Program-made: the position numbers and the translations under genes
Part shown: piece by piece, positions 5,071 to 11,040 of the stretch
Position numbering within the stretch: the stretch's first letter is position 1
How the letters are laid out: each line of letters starts with the position of its first letter
Notes under the pieces: model-generated
Database searches by the model: none
The model's input: the letters and a program-made list of their open reading frames with translations, nothing else
Told to the model about the DNA's origin: nothing
Source of the DNA: an uncultured bacterium
GTDB taxonomy: Bacteria > Planctomycetota > Phycisphaerae > Sedimentisphaerales > Anaerobacaceae
NCBI GenBank assembly: GCA_913009865.1
Contig: CAJVYK010000060.1
Coordinates: 1-11,040 of the forward strand
Direction of reading: 5' to 3'
DNA length: 11,040 nucleotides

Positions 5071-6180
5071 TTATTTTCCTGCCATCGCATTGCTGCGGCC
5101 GTATTCTTCTATTAAAGTATCAATAAGTTCTTTAACAGAGATGATTTTATCTACCCGATAAGCGTTAGCTCCCGCAAAAGCAAATCCTTCTTCCAGGTTA
5201 CCCTTTTTGGCATTGGTTAAGGCGCGACCAATACAATACGGCACTTCTTTAAAATCACAACTTCTCAGGCATTTCCATGGACATTTGAAGACTTCTTTAA
5301 CTCCTGACGAAACCCGCTCAAGAAACTTATTTCGTATAGCCCTTCCCGGCAGTCCTACGGGACTGTCAATTATGACAACATCTTCTTTTCTGCAGTTTAA
5401 ATACGCCTGCTTAAATTCCGGGGCTGCGTCACATTCATAAGTTGCGACAAACCTGGTTCCCATCTGCACCCCCTTGGCGCCTAACCGCATAAACTTGTGG
5501 ATGTCGGCACCTGTATATATTCCTCCCGCTGCGATCACAGGGATACTTTTATTAAACTGCTCTTCGTAGGGTTTTATCGCGGCGATTACCTCCGGCAGTA
5601 TCTTTTCCAGCGCGTAGTCGGGATTATCGATATGCTCCTTTTTGAAACCAAGGTGTCCACCGGCTAACGGCCCCTCTACAACCACGGCGTCGGGTACATG
5701 AGAGTACCGTTTTGCCCATGCTTTGAATATAATTTTAGCCGCTTTGGCCGAAGATACGATAGGGATAAATTTGGTAGGCAGTTCTCCTAATCCATCCAGC
5801 GGCAATGTATCAGGAAGTCTTATTGGAAGTCCGGCGCCGAGGAAAAGCGTATTCACACCTTCGTCCACAGAACATTGTACAAGGTCATCGAAATCTGAGA
5901 GTGCCACCATTATATTTACGCCAATAATGCCGTCCGTCCTGGCCTTTGCCATTCTTATTTCTTTCTGCAGCGCTCTTTTGTCCGCTTCCCTGGAGTTTGT
6001 ATCCCAGTCCGGTTCGAACTGGCCGATTCCAGCAGTGGCGATAACTCCGATTCCGCCGGCGTTTGCAACCGCAGAAACTAAACCTGACAGCGAAATACCG
6101 ACCCCCATGCCTCCCTGGACAATTGGTATATCAACTTCTAAATCCCCTATTCGCAGTACCGGCATCTTTTTAAGACTCAT
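5071..6180 (-). CDS. Nitronate monooxygenase / FabK-like FMN flavoprotein
   Basis: This 369-residue TIM-barrel flavoprotein belongs to the 2-nitropropane dioxygenase family, which includes nitronate monooxygenase and enoyl-ACP reductase II (FabK). FMN-binding segments include VQGGMGVGIS (21-30), NAGGIGVIA (40-48), GLAGGH-like PLAGGHLGF (171-179), VIAAGGIYTGADI (215-227) and GAKGVQMGTRF (234-244). His176 is at the position of the catalytic histidine of nitronate monooxygenases. A C-terminal cluster Cys300, Cys304, Cys308 and Cys316 (KCPWKCLRSCDF and PYCIGRAL) could bind a metal or iron-sulfur centre and is not part of the minimal family. The actual substrate is not known. The ATG at 6180 is 61 bases after the upstream lipoprotein stop, with only a weak GAAAGA ribosome-binding sequence. 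It probably shares a transcript with the lipoprotein gene. Confidence 0.88.
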   Translation of the reverse strand: MSLKKMPVLRIGDLEVDIPIVQGGMGVGISLSGLVSAVANAGGIGVIATAGIGQFEPDWDTNSREADKRALQKEIRMAKARTDGIIGVNIMVALSDFDDLVQCSVDEGVNTLFLGAGLPIRLPDTLPLDGLGELPTKFIPIVSSAKAAKIIFKAWAKRYSHVPDAVVVEGPLAGGHLGFKKEHIDNPDYALEKILPEVIAAIKPYEEQFNKSIPVIAAGGIYTGADIHKFMRLGAKGVQMGTRFVATYECDAAPEFKQAYLNCRKEDVVIIDSPVGLPGRAIRNKFLERVSSGVKEVFKCPWKCLRSCDFKEVPYCIGRALTNAKKGNLEEGFAFAGANAYRVDKIISVKELIDTLIEEYGRSNAMAGK

Positions 6181-6241
6181 ATATTAACAATCTTTCAATC
6201 GTGAAATTAAGGACGTGAGGTACAATTACCTGTTTTATCCG

Positions 6242-8497
6242 TTAATCACCAGTTTTTTTGGAGTTGTTTGAGTTTTTGACTTGACCAAAACGGTCAGTCC
6301 ACTGTTTCAATTGTTCCTGCCATATTGGCCTGGCCTCGGCGGTCTTTATTTTAGCCATTGCTTCTAATATCGCTTTAATGTCAGCTCCGTCAGGCGGTTG
6401 GCTCAGATAATTCTCGATTGAGCGTATAATAACACTGTTAGGCTCTAAATCCTTCTGAAGTAAGCAATTATCTATCAGTTGGGACACCGCTTCGGCATTT
6501 GGCCATTTCAAATATACATCCAGCAAGTCAGCTAAAAGGGTTTCTTTTTCCTCAGGCGTCTCGGCAGCTTCACGCAACAGCCCTAAATACTCTGCCGCTC
6601 GTTCGAACTCGCCGCTTTTAGTATAAACGTCGGCCAGTTTCTCTCTAACATCTTTGAGCATTTTCAGCTTATTTTCACCGATGGCCTTTCGCTCTGCTAT
6701 CTCAAGAACAGATATCTTTTGCTCATCCGATATTTTGGCTTTGCTGCTTTCCGAGTCGAATTTATTTATCCATTCATTTAGAACGCCGGCTCCGGAGCGT
6801 TTGAATATTTTGAGCATTGCCTGCCAGGCCGGCTCGCTTTCAGCCGTTACGGCTGTTTTTTCTGCCAGCCAACCCAAATCTTCCCGGCTGCCAACTTCGC
6901 CGGCAAGCTCTATCAGTTTCTTTCTTACTATGATGCTGCTGTCATTGACAAAATCTTTTCTCAGTATCTTCAGCGTTCTTGCCTTGTCAATATGGACAAG
7001 CCCATCCACCGCTGCTTCCCGTACCAAATTTGTTTTGTCACGCAGTGCTTTTTCGAATAAGGGCTTAAAAAGTTTTTTTGCTTCGTCTTTGTAAACGCTT
7101 TGTGCGCATAATCCAGCCATTGCATTGAGCAATTCTCCGCGCAGTGTCCCGTCAGCTTCATTCTTTTGCCGCTTATATCTTTCCGCAAGCAAGCCGAGAT
7201 ACCTGTCAACTTCGTCCTGGGTTAATCCATCCTGCTCAAGCAGCTTTTTTATAACTTCAGCGCCTTTTTGTGCCTTTTTCGGCTCTTGGCCGGCAAGATA
7301 TTCAGCGGCCCGTTCCAGGGTCTGTTTTCTTATTTCCGGCGACACCTTGATTTTTGAATTAGGCAGAAAGGCGTAGTAACACGCTCCTCCGAGCGCAACG
7401 AACAGCTCCATCTGCACCTGGTCATTTTGCTCGACTTTGAGTTGCTCAAGCAGTTTCTCGGCTGAGTTCAACTCCCCCATCAAGGACAGCAGTTTCGCTG
7501 TTTTTAGCCGAACGTCTCTGTTTTCGTCCGAAACCAGGTTGACCAGGATGGGCCCAAGCTCAGCGGGCAATTTAGATTCTGTTCCTAACCGCCATTGAGA
7601 AACTCTTTCCAGCGCCCACAATCTCACCATTGCTTCTGAGCTGCTCAGATGTTTAGCTAAAAACTCACCTTTGGCTGTATCGTTTCCTAAAAGAGTGTAA
7701 ATCTGGTCCAATGAAGCTAAATACAGCTTTTGCCACAAGTCTAATTCTTTTTCCATCTGGCGTATCCGGTCTTCCTGGCGTTGGTGAATCTGCCAATCCC
7801 GCAGGAATTCGTCTCTGCCTTTGCGGTTGAGTTCATTTATAATTTGCCTGCGGGCTTTAGCGTCTTTGCCTACCGGCATGCCCAGAGAGCGAAGGGCTTT
7901 TTCCGACGCCGCAGCGATTTGCTTATCAGGGTCGTCAAGCAGCTTTATAAGTTTTAATATCGCCCTTTTATCCGGCTGAAGTTTCAAAGCATATATTGCA
8001 TTCAGTCTGGCCTTAGTCGGCTGTGATGCTTCTGTTGCTATTTTTTCGAGCGGCTTTGATATTTGCCCATACTCGAAAATCAAGGTCGCTTCAGCGGCCG
8101 GCTTGGCGATGGCAAAATCCTCTGTGGCCAATATCCCAAGCAACGGCTGGATAAAGTCTGAACTCTGCTTTATAGGTTCCTGTGTTCCTCTGGCCTGACT
8201 TAGCGCCTTGCAGACAGCCGCGCGTGCATCGCTGTTTTCAGTTTGCTTTAGTACTGTCAGCAGGATTTTTCTGGCCAGGGGGTCTTCGCTGAACAGCATT
8301 ACAGTTGCCGCATCGATGCGTATCTGTTCGCTTGTGCCTTTGAGCAGGGTGTCTCTGTTGATTTTCAATTGCTTGCCGAGCTTGGCCTCTGCGATTGTTT
8401 CCTTAACCGGCAGGGCCGGTTTGTCTGCGCCGACACCGGCTTGTTGGCATCCTATTACCAACAGCAATATTACCGGGTATAGCCGACTTGTACTCAT
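6242..8497 (-). CDS. HEAT-repeat lipoprotein
   Basis: Read from the ATG at 8497, this is a 751-residue protein starting MSTSRLYPVILLLVIGC, a lipoprotein signal with lipobox VIGC and lipidated Cys17. An AAGG ribosome binding site lies seven bases upstream. The body is almost entirely alpha-helical and contains HEAT-like repeats, for example KLLDDPDKQIAAASEKALRS, DENRDVRLKTAKLLSLMGE, DKTNLVREAAVDGLVHI and DSSIIVRKKLIELAGEVG. A coiled-coil-prone stretch (RQEDRIRQMEKELDLWQ) lies near residue 245. The last 150 residues look TPR-like (AEYLGLLREAAETPEEKETLL). Such proteins act as membrane-anchored scaffolds, and no enzymatic motif is visible. An in-frame ATG at 8614 would extend the protein, but the extension translates heptad array H5 and removes the signal peptide from the terminus. 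The gene lies 126 bases after the xerD stop. Confidence 0.85.
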   Translation of the reverse strand: MSTSRLYPVILLLVIGCQQAGVGADKPALPVKETIAEAKLGKQLKINRDTLLKGTSEQIRIDAATVMLFSEDPLARKILLTVLKQTENSDARAAVCKALSQARGTQEPIKQSSDFIQPLLGILATEDFAIAKPAAEATLIFEYGQISKPLEKIATEASQPTKARLNAIYALKLQPDKRAILKLIKLLDDPDKQIAAASEKALRSLGMPVGKDAKARRQIINELNRKGRDEFLRDWQIHQRQEDRIRQMEKELDLWQKLYLASLDQIYTLLGNDTAKGEFLAKHLSSSEAMVRLWALERVSQWRLGTESKLPAELGPILVNLVSDENRDVRLKTAKLLSLMGELNSAEKLLEQLKVEQNDQVQMELFVALGGACYYAFLPNSKIKVSPEIRKQTLERAAEYLAGQEPKKAQKGAEVIKKLLEQDGLTQDEVDRYLGLLAERYKRQKNEADGTLRGELLNAMAGLCAQSVYKDEAKKLFKPLFEKALRDKTNLVREAAVDGLVHIDKARTLKILRKDFVNDSSIIVRKKLIELAGEVGSREDLGWLAEKTAVTAESEPAWQAMLKIFKRSGAGVLNEWINKFDSESSKAKISDEQKISVLEIAERKAIGENKLKMLKDVREKLADVYTKSGEFERAAEYLGLLREAAETPEEKETLLADLLDVYLKWPNAEAVSQLIDNCLLQKDLEPNSVIIRSIENYLSQPPDGADIKAILEAMAKIKTAEARPIWQEQLKQWTDRFGQVKNSNNSKKTGD

Positions 8498-8569
8498 TCG
8501 GATGACCTTAAGTAAACCTGTACTTGCCGATTTAACTATCATACATAATAATCCAGAAACCGTATCCAA

Positions 8570-8618
8570 GTCAATCGAATTTAACGATTGTAAATTGAAA
8601 ATCGAAAATCGCAAATGA
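8570..8618. repeat. Heptanucleotide tandem array H5
   Basis: In 7-bp phase the plus strand reads TCAATCG, AATTTAA, CGATTGT, AAATTGA, AAATCGA, AAATCGC, AAATGAT. The central units are close copies of AAATCGA and the outer ones are degenerate. The TCAATCG and CGATTGT ends are roughly inverted. The array fills the gap between the xerD stop (8624) and the lipoprotein gene. Confidence 0.6.
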
Positions 8619-8623
8619 TTTTT

Positions 8624-9565
8624 TTACGGCCTTGGGTGAAATTTTTTGTGAATCTTTCGCAATCTTTCCTGGTCAACGTGTGTATAAATCTGGGTGGTGG
8701 CTATGTCCACGTGTCCGAGCATTTCCTGGATGCTCCGCAAATCGGCTCCGCCGGCCAACAGATGCGTTGCGAAGCAGTGTCTTAATGTGTGAACGGTCAA
8801 ATTTCTGGGCATACCAGCGCGGATTGCATATTTCTTGATTAGCCTCCAGATTTCGATTCGGCTCATAGGTCGGCCTGTGCGGGAGAGCAGCAGCGAATCT
8901 CTGCTGAACGGCTTAGCTAATTTCGGTCGCAGCTTTGTCAGATACTCAACTGTCGCTGTGATGGCAGTTCGGCCTACCGGAATTATGCGTTCTCTGCCGC
9001 CCTTGCCCATGCAGCGCAGGTAGCCGATATCGAGGTTCAAATCTGATTGTCTAAGGCCGGCTAACTCGCTGGCACGTACGCCGGTGGCGTAGAGCAATTC
9101 GAGCATTGCTTTGTCGCGGAGGTAAAAAGGTTCGTCGGGACAAGGAGCGTTGAGAAGGTTGATAACCTGCTGTTTGCTGCAAACAACGGGCAGTTTCTGC
9201 CAGATATTGCCGGTTTCAAGAATTGCGGTGAAGTCATCTTCGATAAGGCCGGTGAGCTTGGCAAATCTAAGAAACATCCTTATAGCAACTAAACAACGCT
9301 TAATTGAACTATCTTCTTTTTTATTGTCAATGGTGAGAATTTGTTGATAGTTTTGGATGAGGGCGGGCTTTATTTGTTGTAAGTTGCTGACTCTATTGGA
9401 CTTGCAATGTTCCAGAAAAGCTTTCAAATCGCGGCCATAAGCCAAAATAGTATTATTAGCCAAGCCGGCCTCGACAGTTAAATAATCCAGAAAATCTTTG
9501 ACATTCCGCCCTAAAGGCAACGCAAGTACTTTATCTACAATAGATTGCGATTGTGTTGATGGCAT
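8624..9565 (-). CDS. xerD: Site-specific tyrosine recombinase XerD/XerC
   Basis: This 313-residue recombinase would resolve chromosome dimers at dif by strand exchange in complex with its partner. The N-terminal SAM-like core-binding domain spans about residues 15-110 (FLDYLTVEAGLANNTILAYGRDL). The catalytic domain carries the full set of residues: Arg164 (ATGVRASELAGL), Lys188 (GKGGRER), His259 and Arg262 (HTLRHCFATHLL), His285 (MLGHVDIATTQ) and nucleophile Tyr294 (IYTHV). The C-terminus (RLRKIHKKFHPRP) resembles XerD more than XerC, but the two are hard to separate alone. The ATG at 9565 gives a sensible N-terminus; the ribosome binding site is weak (CTGGA). It is the first gene of the leftward block that continues into the lipoprotein gene. 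No phage or integron genes are adjacent, so a housekeeping role is favoured. Confidence 0.92.
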   Translation of the reverse strand: MPSTQSQSIVDKVLALPLGRNVKDFLDYLTVEAGLANNTILAYGRDLKAFLEHCKSNRVSNLQQIKPALIQNYQQILTIDNKKEDSSIKRCLVAIRMFLRFAKLTGLIEDDFTAILETGNIWQKLPVVCSKQQVINLLNAPCPDEPFYLRDKAMLELLYATGVRASELAGLRQSDLNLDIGYLRCMGKGGRERIIPVGRTAITATVEYLTKLRPKLAKPFSRDSLLLSRTGRPMSRIEIWRLIKKYAIRAGMPRNLTVHTLRHCFATHLLAGGADLRSIQEMLGHVDIATTQIYTHVDQERLRKIHKKFHPRP

Positions 9566-9577
9566 TGAAATATCCAG

Positions 9578-9591
9578 ATTATAAGATTATA
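9578..9591 (-). promoter_or_regulatory. Candidate -10 elements for xerD
   Basis: On the minus strand, two exact TATAAT hexamers (9586-9591 and 9578-9583) lie 13-26 bases before the xerD ATG. The best -35 partners are weak (CCGATA at 17 bases for the upstream copy, TTGATA at 19 bases for the downstream one). The region is AT-rich, so chance matches are likely. Confidence 0.3.
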
Positions 9592-9646
9592 TACCGTTAT
9601 AATATCAATATCGGCGTTGGAACGAACTAACCTTTAACGGTGAATA

Positions 9647-9961
9647 CCCGGTAAGAGGGGCAAAGTTAATTTACTCCATGGTAAAGTAGGCATAACCTGA
9701 GACAAAGTAAGCATACCTCAAGTCATTGCAAGCGTTATCCCGCTAATATCACGCATTATATTCCTCATATAAGGCCTTGTATTTATAATATATGGTATTA
9801 TAATAGCAATATGAGGTATTATATTATTGATATTAAACGTTATGTCGCCGATATTGAGCCTTATAATTGTAATATTAAGTGTTATGTCTGGCCGATAAAG
9901 TGTTTTGAAGGGTATGCAACAGGCGATAGGTAAAGATTTAAGTGTAATAATATCAGGAGGT
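9647..9961. repeat. Array of degenerate 21-bp units in strict register
   Basis: From 9731 to 9919, nine consecutive 21-base windows align without any gap. Most begin like AGCGTTAT, GGTATTAT, AACGTTAT, AGCCTTAT or AGTGTTAT and end with an ATATTA-like segment around a variable centre of about seven bases. Weaker units keep the same phase upstream (AAAGT plus GCATA-type units starting 9661, 9682 and 9703) and downstream (AGTGTAAT at 9941), for up to 15 windows. The array occupies the roughly 500-bp gap between xerD and the fibronectin-III gene. In one minus-strand frame 80 codons (9721-9960) are free of stops and read as hydrophobic heptapeptides (DITLNIT, IIRLNIG, DITFNIN), but no proper start codon precedes them. 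It is treated as non-coding repeat DNA. Confidence 0.65.
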
Positions 9962-10062
9962 TACACCCTTTAGGGTAATAAATATTCACGTGTAAGGCCG
10001 TAATGTACACTGTTTTGTTGTGTGCCTGTGAATCAATGTAAATTTAATTGCGAGGACTATAA

Positions 10063-10671
10063 ATGGCACGATTTCCGCTTCGCCAGGCGAAGGTTTTGGA
10101 ATTGGCAGAGGCCCTGATTGCAGGATTAACCGACAATCCGGCTGTCTATCCGGCCCCGCCGATTTCAACAGCCGATTTGCAGGCTGTACTTACGGCTTGT
10201 AGAGAAGCCTTTGATGAGGTTGTGGCCGCCCGCGCTGCATTTGAAATGGCTTTGACGGCAAAGAACGAGGTGTTAGCCGGATTGGTCGAGAAGATGAAAA
10301 AGGATCTGCGCTACGCTGAGAATACGGTCGATTTCGATGACGATAAACTGAAGCTGCTCGGCTGGTCGGGCAAAAGGGCTGCCAGGTATCTGACAACTCC
10401 CGGACAGGTAAGGTCGCTGGAAGCTGTCGAACAGGGCGAAGACCGGCTGCTTGTCCGCTGGAAAGCACCTGTCGCAGGCGGAAGTGTGGCCGCTTACAAA
10501 ATCCAGCGACGTCCGAAAGATGCGGGCCAGTGGTCTGATATAGCGACCGCTCTAAAAACCGAAGCCGAACTTACCGGCCAGCCGCGTCATACTGATTTGG
10601 AATACCGGGTCATCGCCGTCAACAGGGCGGGCGAGAGTTTGCCAAGCAACACTATTGCGGTGGTTCTATAA
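10063..10671 (+). CDS. Helical plus fibronectin type III domain protein
   Basis: The 202-residue protein has no signal peptide or membrane segment. Residues 1-90 are predicted helical, with a coiled-coil-like stretch rich in Ala and Glu (AFDEVVAARAAFEMALTAKN, 49-68). Residues about 113-202 form a fibronectin type III domain: TPGQVRSLEAV at the start, RLLVRWKAP with the conserved Trp133, AAYKIQRR, and DLEYRVIAVNRAGESLPSN with the conserved Tyr181 and the NRAG-S turn at its end. FN3 domains mediate protein or carbohydrate binding, and the partner is unknown. GAGGA lies six bases before the ATG at 10063. A weak promoter candidate (TTGTTG, 18 bases, TAAATT, 10015-10044) would leave a very short leader. 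A GC-rich hairpin follows the stop. Composition is more GC-rich than the AT-rich array just upstream. Confidence 0.75.
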   Translation: MARFPLRQAKVLELAEALIAGLTDNPAVYPAPPISTADLQAVLTACREAFDEVVAARAAFEMALTAKNEVLAGLVEKMKKDLRYAENTVDFDDDKLKLLGWSGKRAARYLTTPGQVRSLEAVEQGEDRLLVRWKAPVAGGSVAAYKIQRRPKDAGQWSDIATALKTEAELTGQPRHTDLEYRVIAVNRAGESLPSNTIAVVL

Positions 10672-10674
10672 AAT

Positions 10675-10755
10675 CCCCGCTCAATCGCCGCGGGGCTTTA
10701 CTCCGCTGTGCGGGGGTGCCTTATGCACGTAAATAGCGCCGTCTTACAGGCGGCG
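10675..10755 (+). terminator. Cluster of GC-rich hairpins after the fibronectin-III gene
   Basis: CCCCGC (10675-10680) pairs with GCGGGG (10690-10695) around a nine-base loop, followed by CTTTACT, a weak T-rich tail. Two further short stems follow: CCGC-TGT-GCGG (10703-10713) and CGCCG with CGGCG (10737-10741 and 10751-10755). The first could end transcription of the preceding gene; the others are unexplained. Confidence 0.45.
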
Positions 10756-10767
10756 GGAAAACTTTCT

Positions 10768-10796
10768 TTGACGGCAAATGTGGGGTTAGGTAGTAT
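10768..10796 (+). promoter_or_regulatory. Sigma70-like promoter for the last plus-strand gene
   Basis: TTGACG (10768-10773), a 17-base spacer and TAGTAT (10791-10796) form a good sigma70-type promoter on the plus strand. Transcription would start near 10803, about 50 bases before the ATG at 10852. Confidence 0.5.
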
Positions 10797-10851
10797 ACAG
10801 AAACTATAGAATATTATGTTAGCCAAACAAAATGTAAATGGAGTTATGACT

Positions 10852-11040
10852 ATGGAAATCCACCCATTAATGGACATTCGTTTCCTTGGCGACCGTGAAG
10901 ATGAGATGTTGAAAGCCATGAGGTCAAAAGCAGCAGAATCAGACTTATGGCAGTGGCAATTACATGATCCTCATGGTAGACCCCCAGATAGCGGTAAATT
11001 CTATTTTCACCTAGGTGAGATCGGTAGCGAGCCGCCCTGC
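10852..11040 (+). CDS. Unrecognised protein, N-terminal part (runs off window)
   Basis: An open frame from the ATG at 10852 continues to the window edge, giving 63 residues starting MEIHPLMDIRFLGDREDEML and containing DLWQWQLHDPHGRP and KFYFHLGEIG. The start is chosen because GGAG lies eight bases upstream; in-frame ATGs at 10816 and 10846 are alternatives. The sequence is polar, with an acidic helix followed by a Trp-, His- and Gly-rich segment, and no signal peptide. I do not recognise the family. A good promoter candidate precedes it, so it is probably transcribed independently of the fibronectin-III gene. Confidence 0.55.
   Translation, partial: MEIHPLMDIRFLGDREDEMLKAMRSKAAESDLWQWQLHDPHGRPPDSGKFYFHLGEIGSEPPC

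Noticed and set aside
9578..9919. dif site for the adjacent Xer recombinase
   Set aside because: TTAT and ATAA half-site-like motifs are frequent here because the region is AT-rich, and I could not find a 28-bp site with two 11-bp arms and a 6-bp centre that stands out.
9721..9960. Protein of hydrophobic heptapeptides on the minus strand
   Set aside because: The frame is open for 80 codons but has no ATG, GTG or TTG near its beginning and no ribosome binding site. The openness follows from the repeat being in phase with codons, so it is kept only as a hypothesis under the repeat.
9647..9961. CRISPR array
   Set aside because: Units are contiguous 21-bp windows with degenerate ends. There are no identical 25-35 bp repeats separated by unique spacers and no cas genes.
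9955..9977. AGGAGG followed by a short CCCTTTAGGG palindrome as the start of a small plus-strand gene
   Set aside because: No start codon lies at a suitable distance after AGGAGG, and stops appear quickly in all plus frames.
10698..10919. 73-codon minus-strand open frame
   Set aside because: It overlaps the GC-rich hairpins, the plus-strand promoter and the start of the better-supported plus-strand ORF. It shows no recognisable motif.

Overview
The window is a stretch of bacterial chromosome. Most genes are on the minus strand and two or three on the plus strand. Three things suggest a planctomycete-type genome of the Phycisphaerae kind: intergenic spacers filled with degenerate heptanucleotide repeats, a stand-alone 23S-rRNA-intervening-sequence-type four-helix-bundle gene, and a short cytoplasmic-looking fibronectin-III protein beside a large HEAT-repeat lipoprotein. 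This assignment is inference from gene style only. No rRNA, tRNA, CRISPR array or intact insertion sequence was found.

Minus-strand block 1 (3675 down to 1). A sigma70-like promoter (about 3708-3735) precedes rpmE (ribosomal protein L31), then prfA (release factor RF1), then a frameshifted four-helix-bundle (IVP) gene. Next is a tightly coupled run in which each start overlaps the previous stop as ATGA: an adenylate-kinase-like/deoxyribosyltransferase-like fusion protein, a small cupin, a 43-codon ORF, and the 5' end of a probable chorismate-utilising enzyme (PabB/TrpE type) that runs off the window.

Plus-strand gene (3957-4763). This is a TIM-barrel sugar phosphate isomerase/epimerase-like protein, followed by a possible terminator and a 163-bp inverted heptad-repeat element.

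Minus-strand block 2 (9565 down to 5071). The order is a XerD-type tyrosine recombinase, a HEAT-repeat lipoprotein, and a nitronate-monooxygenase/FabK-like flavoprotein with a C-terminal four-cysteine cluster.

Right end. About 500 bp without a conventional gene carries an AT-rich array of degenerate 21-bp units in strict 21-nt register. Then come a plus-strand helical plus fibronectin-III gene, a cluster of GC-rich hairpins, a good sigma70-like promoter, and the 5' end of an unrecognised plus-strand gene that continues past the window.

The most unusual signal is the repeat architecture. At least five intergenic loci carry tandem degenerate 7-bp units, usually as inverted pairs. They abut or contain the start and stop codons of neighbouring genes, and one pair flanks the IVP gene like the ends of a mobile unit. 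The 21-bp array is three times seven and may be a related or separate phenomenon.
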